Positions 9,383-19,149 are shown, counted from the first letter of the stretch. The stretch: DNA of 32,226 bases from Eimeria necatrix (GCF_000499385.1 NW_013654297.1:1-32226), one strand, 5' to 3'. Notes: generated by a model from the letters alone, not told the origin. Made by a program: numbers and translations.

Positions 9383-11735
9383 GGTAAGCTGAACGGGGGG
9401 GGTCCTTGTGAATAGCTAATTGACTCCTATTCCTAATGATCTGATTATGATGATTATGAGCCCAAACTAGCCAAAATTAAGTGCAGTAGGCTAGTATTTC
9501 GAAGTCCGAGGTGCGAAGGCCCTGAGTGAGCTGCAGAAGTTCCAGGTTACCGAGACTACACTAGTCAGACAGAAACAGGACTCCATTTGGCACGCGTGCG
9601 CAACAAGAACTGGTGGGCACCTGTGCTTTTCCTTGAACCCCCTAAAGAGCATACGTAAGGCATTGTTGCATTAGAGCTCCCACGTATGTCCGCGGTGAAG
9701 GCGGCAACTCTCCTATGCCTGTACTATGAGCATTACAAGTTGCATGCGAGAGCAAGGCCGACTGTCTGAGTTTATGGAGTTTTACAGCACGACTGACGAT
9801 GTTTTTACGAGGGTTTTATTTTTGTCTATCTTTCTTGCGTTACAGCGGGTCTGTAGCATAGAACTGCGTGCCCTTCTGGTTGCACTTTCACTAATCAAAA
9901 TAATGTCATGTGTGAGCACGTTTCTTTTCCCTGGGTTTTAGCGTTCTTGGTGCCGCCAATTTCTCTTCACGACCACTGCCTACAGAACTGAGGAACTGAA
10001 GCGCCTTTATTAGAGGTTGAAGTGTGTACACACATACAACCAAGCGATTTCTGCCCAACCCAAGCATCCTCCGAGGTCCCTACAGACGAATATTGACGCA
10101 CAGCGTCACTTGTTCAAGCTTTTTGCTACTTGCCATGAATCATCGCTGATTTCTGTCTTTACATCCCACAACCTCGAATCACAGGCGAGAGGGGTCTGTC
10201 TTTTATCTCGTGGCCTTGGTCACAGCTTCCAAGCGTTCAGTAATTCCCTAGCCCTCCGCATAAGCTCATCAGCACGCCGGCATAACCGCACTCTTTGTGC
10301 CTTGCAGCCGCCAGCTTGCTTTCCGCTTCAGACCAACGAGAGCAAGAGTTCTCTTTCTCGTTATTCGGCGAATTTGCATGCCGAAGCTTCTTGCAATCTT
10401 GCAAATGCTGTATGTTCATTACTACTGCATAAGTGGACGTCAGAAATGCCAGAAGAAAAGTTTGGCTCCTTTCGTGCCAGTCGATAAGGATGCGTGTTAC
10501 GCTGCTATCTAATAGAAACTTCTTTGTCATTGGAAGCTTATTAATGTCACAAGTGTCTTCAGCCGTGACATTCAGCTTTTTGCACTGATATTCCCTCCAC
10601 CGCCACGTTCCCTGGCTGTTGGCAATACAAGCCAATTCTCTCAGAATTTTTCGCTGAACTTTTGCTGCCTGTCTTGTTCGCCACCACCGTCTCATCGGCA
10701 TCTCATTTCTTAGTGAGGCCCATGTGCTCATTCCCGCCTATGATAGCAGCCTATTTCAACATATTTCGTAGTCTGTTATCTGCGCATACGTCCCAGATTT
10801 ACAGCCCGGATTCTGCCGTGCAAGTTCTCAATCAAATGCATTCAACTAACATGGCTTCAGAGAAGTACGAAAGGGAGCATTTACTCGCAGCGCTATAAGT
10901 ATAGCTCAGCACGAGCTTCTATCTACGAACATGCCATCTCTCAAGGTGACTTTTTATGGTATAACCCATACATAGCCGCTGAGGTTGACACAGTTAGTGC
11001 TTTGTTTCCCATTCTCACGTTCCCCGCATGAAGGTCAATCAGCAGCATTACATGCATGCTCAAAGTCGTGTTCTTTGCGCGAAGCTAGCTCGAATGTATG
11101 CGTCAGCGGGAAAAGGCATGAAATGTTGGCTACGCTATGGAGGGGAGATCATGCTTCACAACAAGCCGCTCCGAGCTATCTGGAAAACAATAAGAAGTTC
11201 AAGCTGGTCACGTCCCCAAAATCGATTGGGGACGGATTTTCAGATCCTCACCAGTTCTTGTTGCGCGCGCATGGCAGATGGAGTCCTGCTTCATTCTGAT
11301 TTTAGCGTAGAGAAATGCTCTGCTTCTCTCGATTCTTTTAACACAGTATAGATAAGGAGCGTGAGGAATCCAAGACGACAGTCAAAATATTCGACACTTT
11401 GTAGCAAACCAAGATGCGCACTTCCCGCTCGCTAGAACTGTCGCTCTTCTGATGTATGTAGGAGAACTGGTAATACAATTCCGCCCATGTTCCGAGATAG
11501 CAAATACTTCTTGTTTAATAGAGTTGGGCTGAATGGGTGTCGCACGATACAAAAGGGGAAACTTTTGGATGTTTGCTGACTAAGGAAAGTTGCGGTAGCC
11601 ACGAAGGCTTTTCGTCGGGGACACGCTGAGGTGTGTCGGGAAATGCACTTCGGTGTTTGTGTAACATATATTAGTGTTTACATGATACGACGAGCACCTA
11701 AATTGCCCATTCGGTTCTTTTCCTGTCTGAGCGAC
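9383..11735. other. No gene recognised; overlapping long frames near 10.0-10.7 kb
   Basis: Two fairly long frames overlap on opposite strands: minus 10237-10731 (164 codons, starting MSTWASLRNEMPMRRWW) and plus 10017-10487 (156 codons). Neither has a recognisable domain. The minus frame is rich in charged and aromatic residues with one hydrophobic stretch (TFLLAFLTSTYAVV) and is the slightly more protein-like of the two. I would not call either without homology or transcript support. No repeats were seen here. Confidence 0.35.
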
Positions 11736-11739
11736 ATAT

Positions 11740-12052
11740 CGAACAGACTAGAGAGAGTGCAGACACTTCTTACTAATAACGAATTAAGGCGAATTATTAG
11801 AGAGATAGCATGTGAAAATCAGAAGTGCCTGTAAATACCCTAAGAATGGGGCTGGCACTAACGCAGTGCGGGGCACCGCCCCATGCGGGCCAAGGAAGCA
11901 AGAGCTATGAGGGGACAACTTTCAAGAAAGTTGGACTGAAAAACTTGGAAGATGACGGTTTGTTGATACGTTGGACCAGTTTCATGAAGTATGAGTCGAA
12001 TGTAGAATATTTGTCAGAAGGGCGCCCCATTTCTTGGGCCGGGTAGCAACGT
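11740..12052 (+). mobile_element. Degraded LTR fragment, plus orientation
   Basis: The segment aligns with the plus-strand solo LTR at 18725-19149. Corresponding landmarks are CTTACTAATAACGAATTAAG (versus CTCTTAATAGTG...), then GCCTGTAAATACCCTAAGAA (versus GCGAATGCCCTAAGATTAG), a GGGGCTGGCACTAACG core, and GTAGCAACGTAG near its end (versus GCAGTATCGTAG). The first 80-100 bp of the LTR and its terminal bases are not recognisable. It ends against an oppositely oriented LTR fragment at 12061, giving a tail-to-tail junction. Confidence 0.6.
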
Positions 12053-12060
12053 AGTAGCAT

Positions 12061-12217
12061 CGTAGTGCACCCCGTTCTCTGCAGCGACTATGATGTTACC
12101 TGGTCCACAACTTGGGCACTCTAAAAAATCCTCTCTACTATTGATGCATCTGTCGTGTAACATCTACCAATTAGTTAGAAGGACCGTTTTGTTTCACGTT
12201 CTCAAAAGCGTATCTGC
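12061..12217 (-). mobile_element. 3' LTR remnant (3' half only)
   Basis: This segment aligns in the same orientation with 16708-16855 of the 5' LTR. Shared pieces are GTAGTGCAC and TTCTCTGCAGCG (versus GTAGTACAC and CTCTCTACAGCG), GATGCATC, ATCTACCAATT(A/T) and TTCTCAAAA. The similarity stops near 12217, after which the sequence leads into a plus-strand chromodomain. Only the part corresponding to the LTR 3' half is present, so one breakpoint of the rearrangement fell inside the LTR. Confidence 0.75.
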
Positions 12218-12224
12218 GATGCGG

Positions 12225-12448
12225 CAGGCAATCCGACAGAGGAGTATGATGCCGATTAGATTATGGACCAACGCGGCTCAGGCGCCCACCCCCAGTACCT
12301 GGTCAAGTGGAGCGACACCCCCGAAGATCAAGCCACGTGGGAGCCCATTAACCACCTAACAGGATGTCAGGCTTTGCACCGTGCTTGGCGCCGCCATCAG
12401 AGAAGACGTCTTCAGGCTCGAAACAATCTTGCTCCTTCCGAGGCGTAG
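12225..12448 (+). pseudogene. Chromodomain of the retrotransposon, inverted
   Basis: The plus-strand frame encodes a chromodomain-like module: the motif YLVKW, then SDTPED, then ATWEP, then NHLTG and a helix (QALHRAW), followed by a basic tail and a stop at 12446-12448. In chromoviruses this module sits at the integrase C terminus and binds modified histone or chromatin features to direct integration. Here it lies on the strand opposite to the rest of pol. The frame is open from ATG 12263, but the same frame continues upstream through a TAG at 12257-12259 that probably replaced a sense codon, so the Met is unlikely to be a real start. It is a disconnected fragment, not an independent gene. 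Confidence 0.8.
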
Positions 12449-12630
12449 CGGTTTGGGTCGGTCAACTGCCGCCACATGACGGTCTTCAATGACGAGGGGA
12501 GGAAGGAAGCACTGCGCACAGCATGAGCTCATGGCATCAGCTTCAGAAGGGAATAGAGACTGAAAAGGCAGAAACAATGTGTTCTGGGTAGGCCGGTTTA
12601 GTCCGGGCAGGGGGGAAGTTTTACGACCGC
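12449..12630 (+). other. Inverted 3' tail with polypurine tract
   Basis: After the chromodomain stop comes an untranslated-looking stretch ending in the purine run AGGGGGGAAG (12609-12618). A polypurine tract just upstream of the 3' LTR primes plus-strand DNA synthesis in LTR retroelements, and its position after the chromodomain, on the same strand, is what is expected. No LTR start follows; within about 15-20 bp the sequence joins the minus-strand integrase. The minus-strand frame across this block is therefore antisense to the original. Confidence 0.55.
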
Positions 12631-12634
12631 GGGG

Positions 12635-13085
12635 CTCGCGGTCCGATATGAGTACCTGTGGAAATCCGTGGTAGCAGATAACACGCTCTGCGAGAAGCTC
12701 CACGGCGTCTGCTGCAGTGAATGAGTTCTTTGCAGGAACGAAATGAGGCATCTTGCTGAGGGAGTCGACCAGCACGAGAATCGAGTCGTGCCCTGTCGTC
12801 GTAAGGGGAAGATCCGTGATAAAATCGAGGCTCACGTGTGCCCACCGACGCAAAGGGATGAGTAGCTGTTGAAGAAGGCCTGCAGGTTTCTGGCTCAGAG
12901 ACTTAGACAAAAGACAGTGAGTACAGGATTCAACGTACGCAGTAGTGTAAGCACGCATCCCTGGCCAGTAGTAGTGCTTGCTCAGAGCCGTGAAGGTCTT
13001 CTTTTGGTCTCTATGGCCGGCTGTCACATGGTTATGATGTGAATGCAAGACATGCGTAAGGAACTCAGGGAACTGTGAAACACAG
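12635..13085 (-). pseudogene. Integrase, truncated (HHCC and first two acidic residues)
   Basis: The product would insert retroelement cDNA into the host genome. The zinc-binding region is visible as HNHVTAGH followed by YYWPGM and SCTHC, the HHCC finger. The catalytic core starts with VSLDFITDLP (first Asp) and reaches LISDRE (second Asp) at about 12640-12660. Beyond that the similarity stops abruptly: the catalytic Glu and the C-terminal region are absent and the frame runs antisense into the inverted chromodomain block down to 12356. The upstream frame (to 13207) is out of register with RNase H. Non-functional. Confidence 0.85.
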
Positions 13086-13385
13086 ATCCTAACCACGGAG
13101 CGGTGTGTCCCCACAAAAGCCTCGATGTTTGGAGTCGTTGGAAATGCGTAAGAGCTTGGTGATCTGTATGAGCTGTAACTTTGGAGACACGGAGAAAATG
13201 AGACCACTTGTCCAGGGCCGTGACCAACGCCAAGAGTTCTTGATCGTAGATCGAGTATTTCTGTTGTGTGGGGTATATAACTTAGCTGAGGAAACCGATG
13301 GGCTTGTCTTCTTGTTCTAGACGCGCTCCGATCGCATAACCAGAGGCATCTGTGTATAACTCGAAGCGCTCCGTGGTGTCAGGAA
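13086..13385 (-). pseudogene. RNase H domain, broken
   Basis: RNase H removes RNA from the RNA:DNA hybrid during reverse transcription. The first catalytic Asp is in FELYTDASGYAIG and a later conserved block is HTDHQALTHF. An in-frame TAA at 13282-13284 interrupts the domain after IGFLS, with YPTQQKYSIYDQELLALVTA resuming in the same frame. Only a few tens of residues separate HTDHQAL from the integrase HHCC finger, where Ty3/gypsy elements usually have on the order of 100 or more, so part of the connecting region has been deleted with a change of frame. Confidence 0.85.
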
Positions 13386-14640
13386 CTTGTAATGTACTGT
13401 GTGTATTAAGCGCTGTTTGAGCTGCTGCACCGTCTTTATGTGAAGATCTGTCCATTTGAAACTAACATCTTTGCGTGAAAGATCAACCAGAGGCCGCGCA
13501 ACGTCTGCATAATTAGGTCCCATGAACATGCGACAGTAACTTATGGTACCGAGGAACTGCCGCACTTGCGTTTCATTTTCCAGCACCTCTGGCCAGTGCC
13601 GGATAGCTTCGATTTTGTCTTCTGCAGGTTTGATGCCTTCGGAAGTGATGGCATAACCCAAATATGTGATTGCTTGCCTCGCGAACTTGCATTTATGGAA
13701 TTTTTGGTAGAATTGGTTTTTCAGGAAAACGCTGAGAACCTGTCGCGGGAGGGAAACGTGCCCAGAGAGCTCGGAACTATAAGTAAGTACATCATCTAGG
13801 TACGCAATAACGCGCTGTTTTTATAATAACACATGCAAGTAACAAATGAGGCGATGAGAAACACTGCTTAGCCAGCATGGATTCTGACTTAGAGGCGTTC
13901 AGTCCTAATAAAGAAATTCTGCTGTGGAGCCACCCTCTAGGGGCAGGCCTAGCCAATCACAGGCCGCTGAGTGCAATGCGCTGCTCATAGCTGCGACCGG
14001 GTGATGCCGGAGCCACCCCGAGCGGTAGCCAAGTAAGTTGGCCTGGAACGTAGCTGGAACATCCTTAAAGCCAAAGGGCATAACTCGATATTCAAATAGC
14101 CCTAGAACGGAACGGAAAACCGTCTTCGAGCGGTCTTCCTTAGCCATACGTATTTGCTGGAATCCTGCTTCAAGGACCAGAGTGGAAAAGTACTTGGCGC
14201 CTCCCAGCATCTCCAGGATGGCTTGAATGGGAGGTAATGGAAAATCAGGAGCGACTTTAAGGGCATTCAGAGCCTGGTAATTAACAACCATACGCATCTT
14301 CCGCTCCCCTGAGCCATCATCACGCTTGTCGACCATTATCGTAGGAGAGCAGATAGGCGAATATGTTGGTCCGATTCAACCACTGTCCGCTAATTTAGCT
14401 TTTTCCTGTTTGTGGAAGGAGAGCTGATCTGGGGTCATTCGGTAAATCGCAGATTTCGCTGAAAGTTTTCCAGGTACAAGTAGGATATGGTGATCATGAG
14501 GGCGCTTCAGCGGTAATCCTTTAGGTAAGTTATCGGAGAAGACCGCCCGATACTCTTTCAACACATTGATAATCTCGAATGGAATAGCTTGTGCCTCTGT
14601 CGAGTTTATCCACTCAACGAAGAGTGTGTGTCCGAGTTTT
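13386..14640 (-). pseudogene. Reverse transcriptase, broken
   Basis: The domain copies element RNA into DNA. From the N-terminal side, blocks seen are KGLPLKRPHDHH, YRMTPDQL, MVVNYQALNAL, MAKEDRSKTVF, FEYRVMPFGF and, in another frame, AYLDDVL at 13788-13802 (the catalytic YLDD box). Further on, YLGYAITSEGIKP and RQFLGTISYCR mark the C-terminal part. Defects are a TGA at 14376-14378 where Trp is usual, and Val at 14175-14177 in FSTLVLEAGF where the first catalytic Asp belongs. A frameshift lies between about 14040 and 13850 just before YLDD, and another near 13385 before RNase H. Three to four breaks make it clearly dead. Confidence 0.92.
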
Positions 14641-15139
14641 GCCGTAGGCCATGGAGACTCGGCATACCCGCCACTTGCTTAGCCAAAATGTCATACGCTT
14701 GCTCTACAGGAGTTCTTGGAGGTGCTACTATGTGACTGTCACCCTGCAATGTCTCTTCACCCGTCCTAGCGACCGGTAACTCGCACCACTGGCCGTTCAC
14801 ATAGGTCTGGAGCTTGTCGGACTGAAAATACCAGGCCACCTTATGTTCAGTCAGCCAATCCAAATCCAAGACTAAATCATAGGGAACGGGTCCCACTGAG
14901 AAGTCCCCGGAAAAGCGTGCGTGTCCACACCACATCGTCAACCCCCTCACAACTCCATCAATGCGTAATTGTTCACCTGCAGCAACAGTGAACCTATGCT
15001 CTTCTGGAAGTCTCCGCACCCTCAGCTGCAATCGTTTGACTGTTCTAGAATTAATGAAGCTTCTCGAAGCGCCTGTGTCTAAAAGTGCCTCGCATGAACT
15101 TCCTGTAAGCTCAACGCGAAGTACCGCTGTTGCACCCAC
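14606..15139 (-). pseudogene. Retroviral-type aspartic protease
   Basis: The 177-codon frame contains the active-site signature ALLDTGASRSFI (Asp21 from the first Met). It is followed by the hydrophobic glycine-flanked region PVPYDLVLDLDWL expected of a pepsin-like retroelement protease that cleaves the Gag-Pol polyprotein. It is out of frame with the reverse transcriptase that follows: similarity shifts register at about 14620-14640 (THSS... becoming TLFVEWINSTEAQ). It is also separated from gag by several stops. The domain itself is uninterrupted, but no intact polyprotein could be made, so I call it a pseudogene segment. Confidence 0.88.
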
Positions 15140-15609
15140 TTAACACAAGGCTCCTCCTTGGTTGCAAGATGCCTTCGCACTACTTTCCCGCCACCAGTGC
15201 GGAATAGTCTCTATCGCTTCTGGCCTGCAGTCTTATTCTGTCGCTTCTGCAAATTTCCCGCTGCTATCCGTCTTCTCGCACGGAGCCTCTTCACTCCGCA
15301 TCGGCACCGGCCCAGACTCCAACCGCGTTTCCGAAGGCGGCTAAGTCCCCTGCACGTCCTCATCCCTCATTTTGTTTTCCTCTACCGTGTTGAGGAGGCG
15401 GTTCCCCCGCTTTAGGGAGACTGGAATGGCATTAGGTCCTGTCGCTACTGCACACATCATCCCTTTGCCATGGCTACGCGGCCTAGAACGCTCGTCTCTA
15501 ACAACGCCTAGGCCTCGCGGTTTAACCGTTCTGTCTTCTCAGTGCTGGGACGGATAGGTTGCCTGCTGCTCTTCTTTTCAGGCTCGGCACGGCCTCGGTC
15601 GTGTATAGG
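15140..15609 (-). pseudogene. Gag to protease linker, degraded
   Basis: Between the second zinc knuckle and the protease the minus strand has repeated stops in all frames, including the frame that carries the knuckles. No domain is recognisable. In related elements this is the poorly conserved end of gag and start of pol, so loss of similarity is not surprising. Plus-strand frames here are antisense shadows. Confidence 0.6.
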
Positions 15610-16572
15610 ACAGTCACGAGCATAGTGTCTAACACCTCCACACTTCTTGCAGGTCTCGCCTGGCCGCTTGGTTCGTTCCTCTTTGCTCGGACAAGCTCGT
15701 GCCGGGTGTCCACGACCCTGACACTCGTAGCAGTTCCCGGAGTTTCCTCCAGGCCTAGCTTCATCCTTCTGATTCCGATGAGTTGCATTTGCCTCAGTAG
15801 CTGCTCTTATGGCTCGACTAGACCTTTCTCATAGCTCTAGCACAGTCTGCTTTGGTTCATAGAGTCGCGATGCTGCTGTCCCCGTTTGTTTTCAGGAGGA
15901 CTACTTCACCAGCCCATTATTTGTAATGGGAAGATGGAGGTCAGTTGGTAGCCCAGAGCAGTAGAAGTCAGCGAGTTCGTCGGGGGCGATCCGAACTCCA
16001 CTCTCCACTACAGCCGCAAACTTGTCCATATACTCTTTAGGGTTTCGATCCCACCGTACTTTACCCAACTCCGTCAGGAGTTGACTCTGCAACATTGTCT
16101 TGTCGAACCGTTCCAGAAGCCGGCGCTGTACCGTCGCCTAGTCGCTTAGGTTGATAGTTTGCCGTAGATACATCCAAGAGGTTAGAGCCGGGCCCACAAG
16201 ATGGTCGATAAGTGCGTTCCTCCACTCACTGGCGTCCAATCCCATCTGGGTGTACCATCGTTCGATACGCATCAAAAAGGCCTGCACAGTACTGCCGTCT
16301 TCAGGGAGTATAGGCGACGTTATGCTCAATCCTCCAGACCCGCCTATACTATTCTTTATCGCAGCCGTGGCAGAGTGGGAATGGTCCCACGTGACGTACG
16401 GACTGTCCCCTGTCATGGCGTTAACATAGGTTATAGGTGCCAGCTGCTGGGGTGTCTCCTTATTCCCGTGCGGCCGCTTTGCCACAGTGGGTTTCGGGGT
16501 AGCATGTCGAGGTTGGGTTGGTGTTCCACTGGGCAATTTGTTTACTGACATTGTAGAACTCTCCTGTTGCAT
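15610..16572 (-). pseudogene. Gag with two CCHC zinc knuckles, interrupted by stops
   Basis: Gag forms the virus-like particle and binds element RNA. The frame starts at Met 16572 (MQQESSTMSVNKLPSG), passes a capsid-like region (AFLMRIERWYTQMG...LTSWMYLRQ, then ELADFYCSGLPTDLHLPI) and ends in two perfect CX2CX4HX4C knuckles: CYECQGRGHPARAC at 15691-15732 and CKKCGGVRHYARDC at 15610-15651. The whole stretch is a single frame broken by TAG (16138-16140), TAG (15901-15903), TGA (15892-15894) and TGA (15829-15831). Two of these fit Trp codons and the last fits CGA Arg, i.e. transition mutations. No frameshift is needed between start and knuckles. Confidence 0.88.
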
Positions 16573-16707
16573 AGGTCCGACTACGCCCCGTTGCGTAGGT
16601 GCATCCCTTACTCAGCTAAGATATCTAGGTGCGCATTATGAAAGCAAAGTACTTCTACCCTCAGGTCCGGAAAAAAATAGTTTTTATTTCCCGGAACGGC
16701 CCCTAAA
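16573..16707 (-). other. Retroelement leader between 5' LTR and gag
   Basis: This is the 135 bp downstream of the 5' LTR on the minus strand. It should hold the primer-binding site directly after the LTR. The sequence there (TTTAGGGGCCGTTCC) does not begin with the TGG expected for a tRNA-CCA primer, so the site is either mutated or of a non-standard, for example self-priming, type. I cannot decide between these. Confidence 0.5.
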
Positions 16708-17135
16708 TGTAGTACACTGTGCTCTCTACAGCGTCTACGGTGCTGCACAACCCTCTACTCTGCTGTTCAGTGAAATCTTATCTACAACCGATGCATCGGT
16801 CACGTATCGTCTACCAATTTACTAAAAAGGTCTTTTTATATCAACTTCTCAAAATTATATTTCAAAAAAGTCGATTTTTCTTGTTATTGCTTTGTTGGTC
16901 AGGTGAGGGTGTGACGCGCACCGGTGCCGGCATTGTCGGCAGCCCCAATCTTAGGGCAGTCGCAGGCATTTCTAGTTTATACATGTTAATTTGTTAGTAA
17001 ATTGCATTTCTATTTCACTAGTAAGAGGTTACAAAGCTCAATCCGCATGTCAACTTTTTAAACTGCTAATAGGTCATCAGTTAGATATCCTCTATAGGTC
17101 ACCAGCAAGCCCTATTGTAGTGCCTGCGCATTATA
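16708..17135 (-). mobile_element. 5' LTR of the retrotransposon, family 1
   Basis: On the minus strand this 428-bp LTR begins TATAATGCGCAGGCACTACA (canonical TGTAGTGC... altered by two transitions), then ATAGGGCTTGCTGGTGACC, and ends AGCACAGTGTACTACA. Its middle is very similar to the reverse complement of 18725-19149, for example GAAATAGAAATGCAATTTAC versus GAAATACAAATACAATTTAT. The core GCGCACCGGTGCCGGCATTG ties it to the solo LTRs near 6.7-9.4 kb. It would hold promoter and polyadenylation signals; none is pinpointed with confidence. Confidence 0.88.
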
Positions 17136-17834
17136 TTTACTCCACGCCAGCGCTGCTCCCAAAGCGTGGCCGCAGGCGAACCATTAAACGCAGACTCAAA
17201 AAGCATTGAGAAAGCTCATCAGTCATGAAATCAAAGAAGAAAGGAAAGATACAAAGAACGTGGCGATGTTTTTTGCACCCGCTATGTCTACAAGGTTCTG
17301 GTATCTTTTCGTTAGTGCTGATGGCAGAAGCTCTTAGGGTACCTCGACAACTGATGAAAGCAAGAAGATACTGGCTTCCGTTCCATGCCTGTAATTTCTG
17401 CTGAAGTATGCACTTTCCAAATAAAAGCCTCTCTGATTAAATAAAATTGCACTTCTCTTGTGTGCATGCATTCAAGAAATGCTTCTAACCGATTCTGTCG
17501 CTTTGTCTGCGGGCTGCTGCTTTGAAACCCCAAGAGCAGCACCATCCTTTTGACGGAGCGCAGAAAAGATCCCAAAGCTCTTAGACAAAGCAAATATCAT
17601 GATCTGAAACGGTTACCATAGGTACGTCGTGGTATCTTAGTCGTCGCCAGTCTAGTCCGTCACCTGCTCCTGGTGCAAATCATGTCTGGAAAAAGTGCAC
17701 ACATTAGGTGATACAAATTATTTGTGATTTAAATTTTCCTGGGAACCTTGTGATGGGATAATGCGACAACTGTTGCCATAATTACTTGGGAGGTCGCAGA
17801 GTCTGAAAAATTCCAGCAGACATGCAAGTAATGG
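17136..17834. other. No gene recognised
   Basis: The stretch is spacer between the retrotransposon and the next solo LTR. The minus-strand frame 17312-17593 (93 codons) has no recognisable feature. The pentamer AATGG at 17830-17834 belongs to the target duplication of the next element. Confidence 0.4.
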
Positions 17835-18234
17835 TGTAGTGCCGGGCACTACAATTGACCTTCGTCGCTACACCCGAGACTTACTAACGCGAAAAGCATG
17901 AATAATATTGAATATCTTAGGGCATAAGGCACCGTAGGATAGTGGAAAATCATAACAATGGGCTCGCTAGCCCGCCCCGGGTGCGAGGCTGGGCGCGAGG
18001 TTGGTGCCGCGACGCGACTCGGGCACTGACCCTCGGCGAAGGTCAGCTCTCAGTTCTATTATTCTGGGTTTTCTCACCTCATAATAATATGAACTCAATT
18101 GTACGAGGTTAATCAAGGTATTCCATAGTTGTTGACTATAGTCAGGTACCTTTGACCGACTGTGCCGAGTGACCGCCGAGTCGGACTCGCCAAGGGACAT
18201 TACGTAGTAACAGTGTAGACAGCTGTTAACTACA
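17835..18234 (+). mobile_element. Solo LTR, family 2, with perfect target duplication
   Basis: This 400-bp unit begins TGTAGTGCCGGGCACTACAA and ends ACAGCTGTTAACTACA. It is bracketed by the identical pentamer AATGG at 17830-17834 and 18235-18239. The TG...CA ends and 5-bp duplication are those of an LTR inserted by integrase and then reduced by LTR-LTR recombination. Its start hairpin is the same as in family 1 (TGTAGTGC, short loop, GCACTACA), but the interior is different, so it is a second related family. The short minus-strand frame inside it is not a gene. Confidence 0.85.
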
Positions 18235-18724
18235 AATGGACCCTGATGATCCGCTCTTTAGACATAATTCTGCACAGGTTTTGCAATGGGTTTGTATGAT
18301 AGTAAATAAAAAAATCGACGGGAGCACCCTAAACTTAATCAATTTCCTCCTGCGATACCGTGGGATGCTACTGGGATTGGTACATCGCATGCTGTGTGCA
18401 CGGGCGATCGTAAAGCGTACCCACGTTCAGTGGTACATTAACTGTCCCTTCTATCATTTTATAATGCGATATGCACGTATTTTGCTCTCTTCAAAGATCT
18501 GCTAGAGCAGAAGATGCTGCGTCTCTGTTACCGCTGAATCAGCTCTAGAAAATGTTTATTCCTAGGCCTTTTGGTCTGCACAGCGGCCTGCCCTCCAGTT
18601 TGTCTGTGGGGGATAACTTTTAACGTCCCTTTGTAAGAATGCTAAAGCCTTTGCCTATGATCGCACTACATATCAAACAGATCAAACGTTGTCTGCCACA
18701 AGACTGTCAACAGCAGGCAGCTGA
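18235..18724. other. Spacer between solo LTRs
   Basis: An 89-codon plus-strand frame (18236-18505) is unrecognised. GCACTACAT at 18662-18670 mirrors ATGTAGTGC at 18724-18732, so another LTR end may have been here, but no LTR body precedes it. Confidence 0.35.
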
Positions 18725-19149
18725 TGTAGTGCGCAAGCACTACAATAGGGCTTGCTGGTGACCCATAGAGGATAGCTAACTGATGACCTATAAGCGGTTA
18801 GCAGGTTGAGACGCGGATTGAGCGCTGTAAGCTCTTAATAGTGAAATACAAATACAATTTATTAACAAATTAACATGTATAAACCAGAAATGCTGCGAAT
18901 GCCCTAAGATTAGAGCAACCGACAACGCCTTCACTGGTGCGCATCACAACCTCACCGGACCAGCAAAGCAAGAACCAGGAGGAGTGATTTCTATGAATTG
19001 TGGTTCTTGAACTTGAAACGAAATGGTCTTTTTAATAACTTAGCTGACGTTACGAGACCGATGCGTCTGTAGAAGAGAAGATTTCATAGAGCGCCAGAGT
19101 TGTGGGTCATGCAGTATCGTAGACGCTGTAGGGAACGCAGTGTGCTACA
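18725..19149 (+). mobile_element. Solo LTR, family 1, plus orientation
   Basis: This 425-bp unit begins TGTAGTGCGCAAGCACTACA, continues ATAGGGCTTGCTGGTGACCC and ends AACGCAGTGTGCTACA. It is the reverse complement, with modest divergence, of the retrotransposon 5' LTR at 16708-17135 and gives the best-preserved family-1 ends in the window. Flanking pentamers are GCTGA (18720-18724) and GCCGA (19150-19154), a 4/5 match differing by C/T at a CpG. Confidence 0.88.

Larger units (their letters stand above)
12061..17135 (-). mobile_element. Decayed, rearranged Ty3/gypsy chromovirus retrotransposon
   Basis: Reading the minus strand, the order is 5' LTR (16708-17135), leader, gag with CCHC knuckles, aspartic protease, reverse transcriptase, RNase H and integrase, which is the Ty3/gypsy (Metaviridae) order. 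A chromodomain, typical of chromoviruses, is present but on the opposite strand at 12225-12448. The 3' LTR survives only as 12061-12217 in the same orientation as the 5' LTR. The coding region has in-frame stops, several frameshifts, an internal deletion between RNase H and integrase, and loss of the integrase end. The two LTRs are clearly diverged, so the insertion is old. Its pentamer at 17136-17140 (TTTAC) has no partner at 12056-12060, as expected after rearrangement. Confidence 0.9.

Noticed and set aside
10237..10731. 164-codon minus-strand frame as a gene
   Set aside because: Somewhat protein-like, but with an equally long frame opposite (10017-10487) and no domain; left as a note only.
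12356..13207. One long minus-strand frame of 283 codons as a single protein
   Set aside because: Only the middle is integrase. The part below about 12635 is antisense to the inverted chromodomain block, and the N-terminal part is out of frame RNase H connection sequence.
16151..16548. Plus-strand frames across gag (16151-16429, 16201-16548)
   Set aside because: They are antisense to the recognisable gag on the minus strand.
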